This document shows, piece by piece, positions 63,914-64,000 of a stretch of 64,000 nucleotides of DNA. The position numbers and the translations under genes were made by a program. The notes beneath the pieces are model-generated. The model ran no database searches. It saw nothing but the letters and a program-made list of their open reading frames with translations, and was not told the origin of the DNA. Source of the stretch: Psychrobacillus faecigallinarum (lineage in GTDB: Bacteria > Bacillota > Bacilli > Bacillales_A > Planococcaceae); contig NZ_JACSQO010000011.1 of assembly GCF_014836595.1 (NCBI RefSeq), positions 7,546-71,545 of the forward strand, given 5' to 3'. The stretch's first letter is position 1; the number at the start of each line of letters is the position of its first letter.

Positions 63914-64000
63914 CTATACTTCTAGTTCCCAACGTTCTTTTTCGTCTTTTTTAATTTTCTCTTCAATCTCTTTCGGCCACGCAGTACGGTATTTATGATT
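63914..64000 (-). CDS. C-terminal end of a gene cut by the window
   Basis: Minus-strand frame of 28 residues ending in a TAG, open through the window edge: a Lys/Glu-rich tail, HKYRTAWPKEIEEKIKKD, then EKERWELEV. The terminator at 63874-63903 lies just past it, which supports a real gene end. Its identity cannot be read from this part. Confidence 0.6.
   Translation of the reverse strand, partial: NHKYRTAWPKEIEEKIKKDEKERWELEV

Overview
The window is a stretch of low-GC Firmicutes chromosome, most likely Bacillales of the Planococcaceae type (Psychrobacillus, Sporosarcina or Lysinibacillus-like; this is inference from gene content and style, not a taxonomic test). Supporting signs are strong AGGAGG-type ribosome binding sites, frequent TTG and GTG starts, T-box, purine and preQ1 leaders, WalR, BirA, CcpA and Fur type sites, a coat-like low-complexity protein and a DUF1540 protein. 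No rRNA, tRNA, CRISPR array, insertion sequence or prophage was seen. It reads as core chromosome with small accessory patches.

Layout. 1-330: two copies of a dispersed repeat. 331-3440: serA and a glyoxylate-type aminotransferase behind a T-box leader. 3.7-6.7 kb: aspartokinase III, an SRPBCC protein and a Nudix-GNAT fusion. 6.7-7.1 kb: a probable structured non-coding RNA. 7.1-11.2 kb: MFS exporter, YbjQ protein, and xpt-pbuX behind a guanine-type purine riboswitch. 11.2-18.8 kb: HAD phosphatase, soluble PAS chemoreceptor, FAD oxidoreductase, S66 peptidase, zinc peptidase, STM3941-like membrane protein, dapF and a yocH-like wall protein behind four WalR half-sites. 18.9-22.7 kb: a compact operon of an XRE-cupin regulator, a degradative-type class II HMG-CoA reductase, a two-helix membrane protein and a TctA-like permease, which I read as a candidate mevalonate uptake and catabolism system. 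22.7-29.7 kb: SET protein, Nudix, polysaccharide deacetylase, coat-like protein, an ECF sigma with a membrane partner, dus, and queT behind a preQ1 riboswitch.

29.8-33 kb: a DUF4358 lipoprotein, MBOAT and DHHW trio, a likely envelope polymer O-acetylation unit, followed by three 41-bp repeats. 33.1-37.3 kb: ring-cleaving dioxygenase, ornithine cyclodeaminase-family enzyme, MHS transporter and a divergent XRE-cupin regulator. 38.0-38.4 kb: a 125-bp tandem repeat, then a phospholipase A2-like protein. 38.8-41.2 kb: DUF4097 lipoprotein divergent from a MerR operon that starts with a 48-residue membrane protein. 41.2-46.1 kb: a relic of an acyl-CoA synthetase, then a Fur-controlled siderophore esterase and ABC importer. 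46.2-49 kb: PLD-like protein with altered HKD motifs, DUF1540, Nudix and YbaK proteins.

49.2-54.2 kb: response regulator-phosphatase, CheR-type methyltransferase and CHASE3-like hybrid kinase, matching the RsbY-RsbM-RsbK input module of the sigma-B stress response known from Bacillus cereus. 54.7-55.3 kb: bioY behind a BirA operator. 55.5-61.2 kb: a full rbsRKDACB ribose operon with a palindromic operator/cre. 61.3-64 kb: alpha/beta hydrolase, lipoprotein, YwaF-like membrane protein and the tail of a gene cut by the window edge. Many starts were moved from the longest reading frame to the codon behind the ribosome binding site; these changes are explained in the entries.
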